DNA from: Stenopsyche tienmushanensis | Taxonomy: Eukaryota; Arthropoda; Insecta; Trichoptera; Stenopsychidae | Assembly: GCA_008973525.1 (NCBI GenBank) | Contig: WACJ01000129.1 | Span: forward strand, 896,882 to 960,881 | Length of the DNA: 64,000 bases | Direction: 5' to 3' | In this document: positions 47,396 through 58,961 of the stretch, piece by piece | How the letters are laid out: each line of letters starts with the position of its first letter | Position numbering within the stretch: the stretch's first letter is position 1 | The notes under the pieces: generated by a model | What the model was told of the DNA's origin: nothing | Databases searched by the model: none | What the model saw: only the letters and a program-made list of their open reading frames with translations | Made by a program: the position numbers and the translations under genes

Positions 47396-47699
47396 TCACC
47401 CAAACAGGAGGGAGAAGTTTTCTGAATTAGTGTTGGGGATGAGTCTTGGATATGTCACTACATCCCAGAATCCAAAAGACAATCAGGAGCCCTTGTGACC
47501 TTACTTTCTGGACGACCGTTTTAAATTTGAAATTAATGCAAAATACGTCGAGGAATATTTATTTGATACAAATTTTCGGGAATTTACCAAACAAAATTTC
47601 GCAGAATCAAGCTATTAACCCGAAATTAGGCCAACGGTACGCGGAGGAATTACAAAGAAAATATCTTCCACGAGATTGACGATACGACCACGTTTTCTA

Positions 47700-47981
<282 letters not shown>

Positions 47982-48171
47982 TCAATTAATAACAGATCCA
48001 GATTTAGATCGGCAAGCTGATTGTCAAATTGAAAACCAAAACAATTTCAACAGAATGGGGATTTACAGGGGTGGTATTTTTAGTCACGCGGTATAAATGT
48101 GACCTGCGATTTCAGGATTCTTTTAAAATTAGGCATACAAAGCGGGGTTGTTTTCTCTGGAGATTCGTTGT

Positions 48172-48192
48172 TTTTTGTTGTTGTTGTTGTCC
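48172..48192 (+). repeat. Short TTG microsatellite
   Basis: tgttgttgttgttg in the intron between kinase exons. Confidence 0.7.
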
Positions 48193-48491
48193 TTAATTAA
48201 GGAAAGCCATAGAAAATGGATCTGGGCCTTTTATCTTAATTCCCTAATATTTCGTAGCACCCAAATATACATATATATAAAACCGGCAATTTACGTAATA
48301 AGAAGTAATTTTGTCATAAAAATACCATCGTATATAAATAACATACAATTATGACGTATAGCGTACAATTTGCCATAAATAGAGATTATTTTCTATGTAA
48401 ATTGCTATCATTGGTTGCTTACGTTTTTGCTTTTATATCTGGATAGATTTTTCACATTTACGACGTGAAATATTAATAGAAAAAATAATAC

Positions 48492-48607
48492 CTTGAGATC
48501 TCTGTGAACAATTCGTCTATCGTGGCAGTATTCAACCGCAGAAAGGATTTGCCAGAACTTCCGCCTGGCTGCTTGTTCTGCCATGCGACCATATCTGGCT
48601 ATGTAGT
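48492..48607 (-). CDS. Salt-inducible kinase (Sik2/Sik3-like), internal exon with catalytic loop
   Basis: This is an internal coding exon of an AMPK-related Ser/Thr kinase. Read on the minus strand it runs from a cgtttcag acceptor to an AAG/gtatta donor and translates as (D)[17 protein letters not shown]... then [10 protein letters not shown] and IVHRDLK. The HRD aspartate is the catalytic base, and HRDLK marks a Ser/Thr kinase. The [12 protein letters not shown] stretch is the SIK signature in helix E. The first codon is split (phase 2) and the exon ends on a codon boundary, which joins exactly to the next exon. SIKs are LKB1-activated kinases that phosphorylate CRTC and class IIa HDAC proteins in the cytosol (family knowledge). 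No exon for the N-lobe (glycine loop, VAIK lysine) was recognised in the 15 kb upstream. Kinase identity is nearly certain; the Sik2 versus Sik3 assignment is not settled. Confidence 0.93.
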
Positions 48608-49469
48608 CTGAAACGAAGAAAAAATCATGTTTATATCAACATTTACCATATATGACTATAAAAAATGAAGAGATAATTCATCACCATCAGATCATAATAA
48701 TACTTGGAAAAGATTGACTTTGTAGTTTGCAATGGATATAGATAAGATGCTATATGTGCTCTGGATGATTAACGTGGAAATCATGAGAAAAAAATTAAAT
48801 TTCCGAACATAATTCATAACATATGATGATATAATAAGACTCAAATTTAAGCCATTGATTAGATTTTGTTTAGTTCGTAAATGAACCACGTAAACGATCG
48901 ACTAACATCATTGATGACGAGAAGCTACAGGTGGGATATAAACGTAATTAATCGATTACTCCACAATTGGAATAATAATCACTAATAGGAAACCGCGCAT
49001 ATCCAGGTGCGAAGAATAGAATTTGAAGACGTAAAATGAATAGGCTTGGGAAAGGGGTCGCACAAAATTTGTTCTATAAAATCGGACATTTCATATGAAA
49101 TTATAGCGCGGGCGAAATGGCACCCCCACGCAATGGTGCAGCTAATCTGTGCAGATTCAATCCACCCGATTAACAGTGACATCTTGATAATGTGAACACA
49201 TTGCTTCTAAAGGAACAACATCTATCGCTTTTTGCGCTTGCACCATCATCGGTCCGATGGTGATGATCAGGAAATGAGAATAGTCGGATGGTCTATGCTA
49301 CGAGAAGGCATCCTTGCCGCGGCCAAATCTCTCTCATCGTAATAAAGAAAAAAGTTTAGTTCTGCCATGATAGTGCACCTGATCCACATTACACTGGTGT
49401 CAGAACTGGATATTAATATAAGGTGGCCAAGATGAAATATCGTTTTTTTTCCAATTCGATTCAAACATC
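48608..49469. other. Intron upstream of kinase exons; possible LTR primer site at 49390
   Basis: Unique sequence. At 49391-49407 actggtgtcagaactgg repeats the tRNA-Leu-type primer-site sequence seen at 18760 and 62034. No LTR was recognised beside it. Confidence 0.4.
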
Positions 49470-50075
49470 ACACAGCGACTGACTGGATTGAGGGTACATT
49501 ATTAGTCGAATCAATTTTCTGCGCTGCTGTGTGGTCTATTCCGGGTTACCCCGGACTAGCCACACAAAAAATGTCTTCCAATAATCCTTTAGCCCCACGA
49601 TAAACGCTACGCGCGGAGCGTCCAGGTGCCCACTCTTTTTTCTCCACGCCCTCCAGAGGAGGCAAGGTTTCCGCGGGAAAACCCAGATTCAGAGCATGTG
49701 CACCCGAAGGTGTTCCGTGGGTTCACTGCCACCACGAGTCCAACCTCAGTTTGAAGGGAGCTGCAGCAGATGACGAACTGCAGGGGCTACTCCTTCTCCA
49801 TAGTACTCGTATTGGTTCGATCATTCTTAGTACGTAGCCACGGAGACGAGTCGCCGTTCGAACAGCCTAAAACCGTTCTTTCCTGTTTGCTTAGGCTGTT
49901 GAGGATAGTGGTGAGCCTTTGACACACAGTCTCCACCAACTACTGTAATCGGCTGTTCTACACACCCCTTTATGGATACGCAGCACAGGGTGACCTGCTC
50001 ACCCAACTCATGTTAGCTGGGTTACCTCATCAGCGTTTGATGGCTCCCACCTCTAGGGACTAAGATGTAACAACC
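49470..50075 (+). repeat. Repeat family X, longest single copy (X3)
   Basis: cagcgactgactgg, tgctgtgtggtctattccgg, gttaccccggactagccaca, gctacgcgcggagcgtccag, cactgccaccacgagtccaa, gtacgtagccacggagacga, cagcacagggtgacc and tgttagctgggttacctcat. CpG-rich against an AT-rich background. It has no open frame and no poly-A or terminal repeat that classifies it. Confidence 0.65.
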
Positions 50076-50799
50076 ATACAGACTTACTATTTTGAAGATG
50101 CTGCTTTGAAAAAAACGACATTATCCATAGGAAACCCCAATAATAATTGAAATAAAAATGGATGAATAGTTTACACTATTATGATGAAGCCCTACACATT
50201 TAATATAAAAATTAATCTGGAAATGTTGCAATTTTTGATTGTTTGCACATAAATGCGTAGATTTACCGTTTCATTCCATTTGAACTCAATGTAAATAGCA
50301 TTTTATAGACAGTACAATAATTTGAGCACATCTGCACATACTTAATTAACATTTTATTACAGTGACATCCGCGACGTTAATCAGATACCGACTGTGTGCT
50401 TAAACTTCAATTATGTATCTTGCGCTTATTTCTTATCTTGCTGATTTTTTTTTTGCAATAAAACGAATATACAATAAAAATTCATCGTTCATTGCCAAAA
50501 AAAAAAATTGTATCTTAGATGCTTATAAAAAATGCTGGACGATTTCGTCTGAAGCAGAATCCTACTTAAATATTTATTTTCCATTGCTGAAATACTATTG
50601 AGCCTATTGAAACCGCATCCCTTAAAAGTTTTGTATTTGCTCTCCGCTCTGCAAATAAAATAAAAAACTCAGGGATTCTCTTCATACCGACGTCTTTTAT
50701 TCGAAGCTCTATTATGCCATTGAATATTTATGCTCCCATAAAATTCATCCCCTTATCAAATAATTCCATTTCTGATCAATCATTCATTAATCTACGCAC
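50076..50799. other. Unique AT-rich sequence, no feature seen
   Basis: Nothing recognised. Confidence 0.45.
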
Positions 50800-51260
50800 T
50801 GACTGAAGGATTAGTTTTGCTTGGAAAATCGCACTAATATGTGAGCTTTTATATCAATAAATGAACCTCAACACTTTTGATATTATTGGGCCTCTTAATA
50901 ACGTTGCAAATAGAATCCCTTTTGTTTTAAGTATATTATTGATTTATGTGGCTTTCTACTATTTTTTTATGATTCTAAGACCAACGACGATTTAAAAAGA
51001 TCCCATATCTAATGATATTCAACAAATTCCGTTATAATTTTTATTTTGGCGTCATCTGTTGTTGATTGATGTCATGACTCTCTATTCAGGCAATAATTGA
51101 AAGCATTTAGACGTGTAGGGGTACATTTACAGCATGAACTTGCCATTGATGACACTCGTCCCTGTCTCCGATTCACTAATCTCCGCATTCAATGTGCGAT
51201 TATGCTATTTTTGTATTACTCGAGTCCGAACACACATATGCGCAATTACTCATCATTTGG
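50800..51260 (+). mobile_element. TTAA element P3, copy j (right end palindrome kept)
   Basis: tttatatcaataaatgaacc, cctcttaataacgttgcaaa, tttatgtggctttctactat, gcgtcatctgttgttgattg, gacgtgtaggggtacattta, tccgattcactaatctccgc. It ends aacacacatatgcgc, then aattactcatcattt. Confidence 0.65.
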
Positions 51261-52419
51261 TCAGTATTATAATGCAATTAAATGTTTCCCATCGAGTTTT
51301 TTGTGGAAATAAAATAGATTCCATGGATCGTTAGGATTCATTCTTTCGAACTTAAATTAAGTTTGGCACAGGTCCCGAATATGAATGATTCGTAATAAAT
51401 TCGCATAGACAACAGCCTGAATGCTGTGAATCGAATCGTTTTGTGTCTAAAACGTGAAATGAATCAGCAAAAGCTTAATAGTCTCCGAGCCTCAAAAAAA
51501 CGCCATATCATAAAGTTGCCAAAACAAAGTTCAACTTCTCAGAAGTACGGCGTCGAAATGATCAATCACGTCTATTCTTCAGACACTTTACGATTTTGAA
51601 AATTGTAGGTAATAAAAGAATACGTGTTTGTCTGTTGTTATACATTTCGAAACGTATACGTACTATACGACATGCCTCTGATGTGAAAATAGTCTGGATA
51701 TCTATTCTCAAAGCATGAATACCAAATGAGATAATTCTCGCTCTGCCACAGAACTTTATGAATTTTAACCGAAATACGATATTGTGCAAATAATTACATT
51801 TGAGCAAGGCTTCCGCGGGTTTTCAGCATTTCATAACTCGCAAATTATGATCTTCCATAAGCCATCTCTGCGAGAAGAAAGCCATTGTTTATGGAAAAGG
51901 CCGTTTTTGAATATAAAAGATCAATTCTGAGACCATTAGTGTTTTTTCGCAATGCTGATTTTTTTGAATTCAAACAATTTTACGCAAGGAATTCAAAAGA
52001 AATGTTCACTCAAAAACTTATATAACTCAGAGATATTTACAGAATTAGATCCACATTCAGCCTTGTTATTTAAACGGCATTCCTTGTGCGTATATAAACG
52101 CGAAAGCGATACAAAAACTCAATCATTGATGTTTTTGACAGCTAGCTTGAAGCTTCGTCTCTTACATTTACATGTCTTTTGTTTGACAAACATACCAAAT
52201 TGCGTGCAGAATCGTCATTCCGCTAAAAAAGGCAGTTATTAATAGCGCAAGGAAGACACTCGTTAAGGATGAAGGATATGCAAACAATTCCAAAATAGGG
52301 CAACGATAAAAAATACAATAAGCGAAAATAGGGTTAGCATTAGGGTAGCATTGTGATTAGAGGCACCTAATGTCTAAGTATTTGATTGGGTCCAAAAGTT
52401 CTGCGAAAATCGAGAAAAT
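51261..52419. other. Unique sequence, no gene recognised
   Basis: Short frames at 51562-51807 and 51952-52242 lack motifs. Confidence 0.45.
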
Positions 52420-54440
52420 GTGCAAAATGAAAGTCGTACACGGCATCCTGTAGCGAGCATCAACGAAAAGAATATTCGTGCAGTGGGTGAGCTTGTGCAG
52501 GGCGACCGCCACATTGCAATATTCGAGATTATGCCAGTGGTAGAAATTAGTGTTGGAATTGTCCATACTATTGTATCGGAATATCTCTGATAGAAAAAAA
52601 TGTTAGCAATGAGTCCCACATCTGCTCAGCGAGGCACAAGAGATTTTATGGAAAGACATCTATCAGCGATTTTTGAATCGCTATGAAGATGAAAGATATT
52701 TTTTTGGATCGTATTGCGATGAAACGTGGGTTCACCACTCACCATTCAAAAAACAAGAGATCGAGTATGGAGTGGAAGAAAACTCGGAGAGAAGGCTCCG
52801 ATCAATGTAAAAACTGAACAGTCTGCTCGAAAAGTGATGGCTATGGAATTTTGGGACTCAAAGGGTATTTTATTGATTGATTTTATACATGGCAGACAAA
52901 CGGTGAATGTGGTCTACTAATGCCAACTGCTAGATGATGCTGAGGCTGCTTATCATAACAAAAAACGAAGATAACCGATTCGAGCTGTCTTTCTGTTGCC
53001 GGTTGGGTATTAGACTCCACGATGGCCATCCATGTTAATTTAGCTTAAACCTTTGTCCTTCCTCCTCCATCGCACTTTCGGGTGCAATAGTCTGAAGCTG
53101 GTTTTCCAGCAGAAACCTCGCCTTCACTGGAGGGAGCGAAGCAAAAGGAGTAGGCGCCTGGACGCTCTGCGCTTAGCGTTTTTAACGAGACCAAAAGATC
53201 AATGGAAGACACTCTTCTGTGTGGCTAGTCCAGGGTAACCCGGAATAGACTACACAGCAGCGCAAGAAATGGGTTCGACTTATAATGAACCCCCAATCCA
53301 GTCAGTCGCTGTCTGATGTCTGTCGTCTTGTCTTTCTTCTTTTGAGTTCTGTATCACTCTACGGTGTCCACCTATAAAACCCCAGATGGGTGGGCCAACC
53401 CTATGCTTGTAGGTAACAGTTGAACCCCTAGCAGTAAGTATGTAGAGTAGTGGGCGAAAACAGCCTCGTTTGTTTGCTCATCAAACGCTGTTGGGGTAGC
53501 TCAGCTAAAATAAGTTGGGTACATTTCTCGTGCGATCCAAATAGCGGTAGAAGACATTCTTTGTGTGGCTACTCTGGGGAAACCCGGAACAGATCACACA
53601 GCAGCGCCGATAATAGTGTCTATTTGGAAGACTCTACACACCTAGCAGTCATTGTCTATTCGATCTGCATTGCATTGTCCTTCTGCTCGGGTAGGTATTT
53701 AACTCTACCGTATCTACCTATAAAATCCCAGGAGGGAGAAGGGAAACTTTATCATCTTGAGTAACGGTCAAACCCATGGGGTAGTGATGTAGAGTACGCT
53801 GTTAAAGTAGCCAAGCTAGCATGAGTTAAAGGTGCAGAGCTTATTTTATGTTGCGCACCCGTAAGGTGGAATGTGGAACTGCCGATTACAGAAGAAGCAA
53901 GAGGATTCTGTGCAATAGCTGACACCACTATCTTCAACAGTCTAGTTTATACAGGGGAGAATGGCTACCTCACATAATAGTTTCCTGGGTTCTTAATATA
54001 ACCCATTCCTTCCTTTTTCTCGATCGCACCGATTGAGGGGCGCGGAGTTAAATGGATGAGCGCCTGGAAGCTCTGGGCGCCAGAAAAAACTGACTGAGGA
54101 CACTTTGTGGCTATTCCGGGCACCCAAGTCAGATCCTACAGCAGCACGGGACATGGAACTCTATCATGAAGAGACCAAATATCAGTAAGTCGCTGTCTGT
54201 CTGTTCGATCTTGTTATTCTTCTGCATTAAAACGGGCAGCCGTATACAGTCGCCGTAACTCATAATAAACTCATTCAATTATATTGGAAACACTCACGTT
54301 ACAGTCCAGACTTGGCACTATGTAACTATCATATGTTCGGTTCATTGAAAGAGGCATCAGGAGGGCAACGATTTCAAGACAACGCTGCGGTCGAACAATA
54401 CGTGCGCAACAGATTTTCGGAACGGCCGCCTTTCTAATGA
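52420..54440 (+). pseudogene. mariner C transposase, near-complete but split by X4
   Basis: The pieces run in family order. N-terminal: RHPVASINEKNIRAVGELVQ then GDRHIAIFEI and VGIVHTIVSEYL (52440-52580). Catalytic D1: YCDETWVHHSPFKKQ (about 52707-52760). Then KVMAMEFWDSKGILLIDF and GRQTVNVVY (52830-52920) and QLLDDAEAAYHNKKR (about 52923-52970). X4 follows. The tail is NGQPYTVAVTHNKLIQLYWK (from about 54230), HSRYSPDLALCNYHMFGSLK and VRNRFSERPPF to a stop at about 54437. Stops and frameshifts make it non-functional. No terminal repeats were identified. Confidence 0.85.
53040..54230 (-). repeat. Repeat family X, reversed tandem block (X4)
   Basis: The anchor gtgtggct...ggaatagactacacagcagc (in part) appears at about 53218, 53566 and 54106. 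The second anchor, gttggggtagctcagct / gttaaagtagccaagct, is at 53490 and 53798. So the X sequence is present in about three imperfect tandem units, reverse to X1-X3. It splits mariner C at the HDNA codons. Confidence 0.65.
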
Positions 54441-55099
54441 AGAGATGGCCCTTCGTATATAAATGTCTTATACCTACAAGATTATGTTGTATCTGCTTAT
54501 GTCAATTGAAAATACATCACGAGCTAACTTCTAGGCGTCGCATTTGGATAACTCTATATATGGCCATGGTCCTTGTTTACCCGTAATAAATCAAATTGCT
54601 GCGAGACACTCGCGTTTTTTCTCAATTATTTTTGATGAGATATCAAAAATATCCTCAAAATACGGCCTACATCCAAAGGTCAAAGGAATAAATGGAACGA
54701 GCCGCCTGTCAGAATAAATTTGCCGAAGGAATTTAATATACATAAAATGACTTATGCTACAAGCTCGACGATTGGATAATCACAAAATGGGATAAACATT
54801 AATACTAATTTAATTTAAATAATTGAACAATTTCGATGTTCTTATAATCTCCAGGATTACATCCAATATTTAATTAATAATCACTAAATCAGGTCGAATC
54901 AAATATAAGCCTGGAAGACATTACAATACTTACGTACCTTATTTTTGATGCCTTTTCTAAGCCGAAGCGTTAAAACGGCCCGTATTTTTGGCACTACCGA
55001 TATAAATGAAAAAGACTCTCATCAATGCAAATGTTATGGAAAGGACAAAATACAGCTTTATATGTGTCTTCAATTTTAGTTACAAAGGAACACATTTGG
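54441..55099. other. Unique sequence; MITE S right-end fragment at 54930-54994
   Basis: acggcccgtatttttggcac and tacc match the MITE S end at 22088-22108, with related sequence before it. Confidence 0.5.
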
Positions 55100-55450
55100 T
55101 GAAGCTTGAAATCGATACATTTGAGATCCCTAATGGTTGCTCAAATAGGATCACTTTTGATACCGTGCTGAATTTTATGTAATTGATTTATGAGGCTTTC
55201 TACCATTTATAATGATTCGATCTAAGGAGGCCGTATCTGATGGTTTTCAAGCGGATAAGGATAAATTCCATTAAAATTTTGACGTTCATTGTGTTGTCAT
55301 CTGTTGATGAATATTTTGATGAATACTCTATGAAGAAAAAAAAATCGATCAAACACATTTAACATGTGGATAATAAAGAATAGTATGATAAATAAACCGC
55401 TATGGAGCATTGCACTCAGCATGTGAGTGCATACTCATCAACGGGTCAAG
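55100..55450 (+). mobile_element. TTAA element P3, copy k (right end kept)
   Basis: atcacttttgataccgtgct, tttatgaggctttctaccat, gatggttttcaagcggataa, tgttgtcatctgttgatgaa. It ends gcatgtgagtgcatactcat and caacgggtcaa (degraded TTAA). Confidence 0.6.
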
Positions 55451-55639
55451 GACGATCGACCTTTAAGCTATTTATAAATACGAGTTAAAAGCGTACATTA
55501 AACGGATTAATATCATAATTTTTATCTTTTTGTAATACAAATACAATTAAAAACTCAGATTGTTATTTAATATATGTTTTCCTTAATCGACAATAAATGC
55601 GGCTGATTAAATTATTTATTTATTTATATTTACTCCTCA

Positions 55640-55915
55640 GCTCAAATTAGCTTTTTAACTATATGAGATTCATTCTTCAATACATTCTAGATAAACTAAT
55701 TAGATGTTTGTAAGGCTTCCGTGGGGTACGCATTTATTACCGAAAATGCCGCCTAAAAGGCTTAAAAGTGGATGGAGTGGCCACAAGATCCACAAGTGTC
55801 CAACCGGTCCGCTTTTCGGATCGCTGATATAACGATCGCGTGAACTTGTTTAAAGATGATTACGAACTCTCATTACAAAACGAAGTTGTTCGAAAAAGAC
55901 TGATCAGGTGACAAC
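55640..55915 (+). repeat. Repeat family HP
   Basis: ttaccgaaaatgccgcctaa, aagtggatggagtggccaca and ccggtccgcttttcggatcg, then ttacaaaacgaagttgttcg, complementary to 4040-4060. Confidence 0.6.
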
Positions 55916-56014
55916 TTAGTATTTATTATAAAAACGGACAGAGTCAATCAGTGTTGATTCATGTAAAATAGTAAAATAAAAACCATGCGCACATCTCGAC
56001 CGTGTCGGTATTCT

Positions 56015-56095
56015 GCGTTTTGCGCCTCAAGCCCAGTTGCGCCCGTGGCGGGCGCATGCTTTGCCACGCCTTTGCTACGGCCCTGATATCGAAAC
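56015..56095 (-). repeat. hAT-type terminal sequence, GC-rich
   Basis: Read on the minus strand: cagggccgtagcaaaggcgt, ggcaaagcatgcgcccgcca, cgggcgcaactgggcttgag. A hAT-like CAGGGCCGTA start. Part of it is also at 6603-6630. Confidence 0.5.
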
Positions 56096-57104
56096 TAATC
56101 CACATGGAGATGGCCATGAAAATAAAAACTGTGTAGAAATGTTTTTTTTTATTTTGTGGTTTACCACATGTGACAGTTCAATGCTGTTAGAAAATCGCTG
56201 TTGCTGACCAAACATGCAGCAAAATTTATGGCAGATTTGCTAACATCTGGGATACAAAAATATTGAATCGGGCGATTCGATTCAGGATAGAATTTCAAAA
56301 ATGACTGTAAACAATTTTAAAGCCATATTAATTGATTTGATACTTTAGGGCGAGATCGTCGTCAATCATTTATATGACATACTAAGTCATTTTTAAGCAG
56401 CCGTCTTATCTCCAGGTTTAAGCTAATGGGTGATAATATTATATAATGTGGCGAGGGTATGTGTTGACAATGACATTATGCACGAGGAAAATTATGCTCG
56501 ATTATGCAAATAGATTAAATTTGTATAGTACATAGGGTAATGAGCATATTGATGTATCGTTAACCCTTAGAGTACTCAAATACGATATATCGTCGATTGT
56601 GGTACTAACGGGTACTGCTCAAAGTGCTCGAATACGGATAATTTCTGTGCGTCAACGATTCAAATATAGCCCGAAATTTATTAGTGACATATAAAAACAG
56701 AAATGGAGTATCTTATTTTTCTATGTTAGAAATATATTTATTCCACCGGATAGGAAGTTTCTTCTTTCTTCTCACCGAAGAAAGATATCCCCTTCTTAGT
56801 AGCATAAATCAATCGATTTCTCGTAAACAACGGCTGAAATCAAGTTATATTTTGAGGAGACTTGTGACACAATTCGATGATGCCATAAAAAAAGACCCAA
56901 GTATTTTATTTGATAGTTAAGTTGATAAACAGTCCTCTGGAAAAGAGATGGCTACTGTTTGTTGGGACTCTGAAGGCATTTTTTTAAATATTGATTTTCT
57001 ATATGAAAGATAGACGGTGAACGCAGTCTACTACTGCCAGCTGCTAGATGATGTTCTAAGGCTACTTATCGTGATAAAAGACAAAAAAACTGATTCGAAC
57101 TGTC

Positions 57105-57985
57105 AATGGGTAGTACAGGTACATAGCTTACCTTGTGCTACGTACTCGTAAAGTGGAATGTAGAACTGCCGATTACAGAAAATGTAAGGGGACTCTGTGC
57201 AAAAGGCGTCACCGGCAAGGCGTCAAGGGTCCAACGGCAGGGTGCGCTCTGAGTCACCACAGTATACAGAACAGTATCTAAAGAAGCGGTTCTCGTGATC
57301 ACTGGAATCCCTCTGCTGGACCCACAAGCAAAGAAGAAGGCATTGGACTACGAAGATCCCAAAAACCACAACGAACATGACCAGAAACTGAAGAAAGCCT
57401 GGCAGCAGATATGAGATCAGTCCAGCAAGAGAAGATGGACCCACCGACTTATCCCAGTCGTAAGCCGGTGGAAGACCCGAAAACACAGAGAAACAACATA
57501 TCGCCTGACCCAGGTCCTCACTGGACATGGATGTTTTGAGATCGATAATGCCGAACACACTATCAATAATTTTGAGATTTAGAAACCCCAGAAAAACACG
57601 CTGAAACAAACACTCGAGGTAGCCGAGCTCAACGCTGAGAACATGATCCACAGCATAATGGCGAGCAAGAAAAACTGAGACCTTTGGCGAGATTTTGTGA
57701 AAGATTCAAGAGCGCCAAAGAAGGCAATGAGAAAGAGACGTAGAGCGGCTCTCTTACACTAGAATAGGGCCAGCTACTTAAGGCCAGACTACCTGCCCTC
57801 CTGAAGCAATATTATAAACAATACCAGGGGGACAGAGAAGGACAAAAGAGGGGTTTAGTGTGTAAGAATATGACACTAAGCTGGAATCAAACCCAGGGTG
57901 TCTTATGGAAATCCTTTGGTCTTATCCCACAGAAAAAAGTCCGTTACTGCTGTAGATTGCTTAGTAGAATTTCGTTGTCCTTCAA
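57105..57985 (+). pseudogene. R1-clade LINE C-terminal remnant with an adjoining X fragment (X5)
   Basis: 57110-57205 is X in reverse orientation (cgtaaagtggaatgtagaac, tgccgattacagaaaatg, as at 53868-53900). From 57297 the plus strand reads LVITGIPLLDPQAKKKALD, KKAWQQI, stop, DQSSKRRWTHRLIPVVSRW, then YRLTQVLTGHGCFEID and NAEHTI. This is the region after the R1 reverse transcriptase that leads to the zinc knuckle. It corresponds to 1540-1850 in the other R1 copy. Frames are broken. Downstream of 57770 no coding is seen, consistent with a 3' UTR. Confidence 0.75.
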
Positions 57986-58139
57986 CGCGCGGCCACATAC
58001 AGCAGCTGTAACTCATGATTAACTCTCCCTATTATACTGTAAAATTCTTGAACACCCACCTTATATTCAGGATTTGGCCACATGTGACTTGGTCATATGT
58101 TTAGTCCTTTGAAAATGGCATTATGAGGGTAATACAAGG

Positions 58140-58705
58140 CGCATCCCGAAAGTCATGAAACCCCTACTGGTTGCAATATATTCGAACCGGTTTACCCTTA
58201 GCTTTACAGTGCACCAAAGTTCAATTTGCTGCGATCATCAGTAGAATCAGAATAGCTGATTTAATGACCACGTCATGCGGACACTAACGGACTACGTCTG
58301 GTGATCAAATTTTGCACAAAATGCACACTATGGTTTGCACACTATGGTTTGCACACTATGGACACCAAGAATTTGTGGTCCAGAAAAAGTTTGTACCTCA
58401 AGGACAGACTGTTAATGCTGCCTATTACGTGGATGTTCTGGAAAGATTGATGAAAAGGGACTATCTGGATGCTGCATCATGACAACCGTGAGTTCCTGGT
58501 GAAACGCAACACGACAACGCTATTGCAGCCACCCAGCAGTCCCGACCTAGCTCAGACCGACTTTGTTTGTTCCCGAGGATCAAAAACGCATTCAAATTAT
58601 GCCGTTTTGACAGCATTGACGCTATACAAGCGGCCATGACGAGTATGGAAGAAAACACATATTTCATGACTTTTGGGATATACTTTGTACGTGCATCTTA
58701 CAAAT
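58140..58705 (+). pseudogene. mariner G transposase fragment nested in mariner A3
   Basis: 58146-58165 (ggcgcatcccgaaagtcatg) looks like a mariner end. Coding from about 58365: HQEFVVQKKFVPQGQTVNAA, YYVDVLERL, then ETQHDNAIA (the D2 motif, about 58503-58530), LAQTDFVCSRG in shifted frames, and FPRIKNAFKLCRFDSIDAIQ and AAMTSMEENTYF (58570-58668). A 14-bp direct repeat at 58323-58361 (gcacactatggttt) interrupts the upstream part. Confidence 0.7.
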
Positions 58706-58961
58706 TTTCAGAGCAGCTACCTTCTTTCTTCAATGACGAGACCAAGAAGCTTCTTATCCATTTTATTTGAATAAAGGAAACTATGTACAAAAAATAAGAT
58801 ACTCCACTTGTATTTTATATATCACTAATAAATTTGTATGGTAAATTTCCGGGTTATATTTGAATTGCCCCTGTACGTTAACGCGATCAAACAAAAGAGA
58901 GGAAGATAGCAAACAAATTTCCAATCGACGATATATCGTATCTTAGCACTCTAAGGGTTGA

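Larger units (their letters stand above)
46200..47510 (+). mobile_element. mariner F4, interrupted by P1 and repeat X2
   Basis: The N-terminal part (46200-46330) reads LGCSEKALLI..., DYQSFMTSLCKKLKN. This corresponds to the mariner stretch GRPSIVTDDLVQKIEE...R with frameshifts. A second part at 47396-47480 reads GEVF then VGDESWICHYIPESKRQS, the region around the first catalytic Asp (D-E-S/T-W). The 3' end, ttactttctgga at about 47502-47515, is the complement of the mariner F terminal repeat seen at 32162, 26577 and 3362. The D2 and D3 regions are missing. P1 inserted at TTAA in the N-terminal half, and repeat X2 sits between the two transposase fragments. Confidence 0.7.
56640..58868 (+). 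mobile_element. mariner A3 with ends, interrupted twice
   Basis: The left end, acgattcaaatatagcccga at about 56657, and right end, gtaaatttccgggttatatt and tgaattg at 58833-58866, match A1. Coding scraps: MATVCWDSEGIF (about 56948-56985), TVNAVYYCQLLDDV (about 57012-57055), RPHTAAVTHD (about 57989-58018), HPPYIQDLATCDL (about 58053-58092), then, after mariner G, SEQLPSFFNDETKKL (about 58708-58755) and the tail into the 3' end. Inserts: X5 plus R1 LINE (57105-57985) and mariner G (about 58140-58700). Confidence 0.75.
56560..58961 (+). mobile_element. TTAA element P2 with both ends, hosting nested mariners
   Basis: TTAA 56560-56563, then cccttagagtactcaaatac and gatatatcgtcgattg. At the other end, complemented, TCAA (58961-58958, degraded), then cccttagagtgctaagatac and gatatatcgtcgattgg. 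About 35 bp of near-identical inverted ends, each with the palindrome acgatatatcgt. No piggyBac transposase was seen. Nearly the whole interior is mariner A3 and its inserts, so the native element was very short (about 0.2 kb). Confidence 0.75.

Noticed and set aside
53450..53764. 104-codon plus-strand frame
   Set aside because: Lies within the repeat X tandem block, and the frame is not kept between X units.
57223..57651. 142-codon open frame on the minus strand with hydrophobic stretches, membrane-protein-like
   Set aside because: It is the complement of the R1 LINE C-terminal remnant, which reads convincingly on the plus strand.
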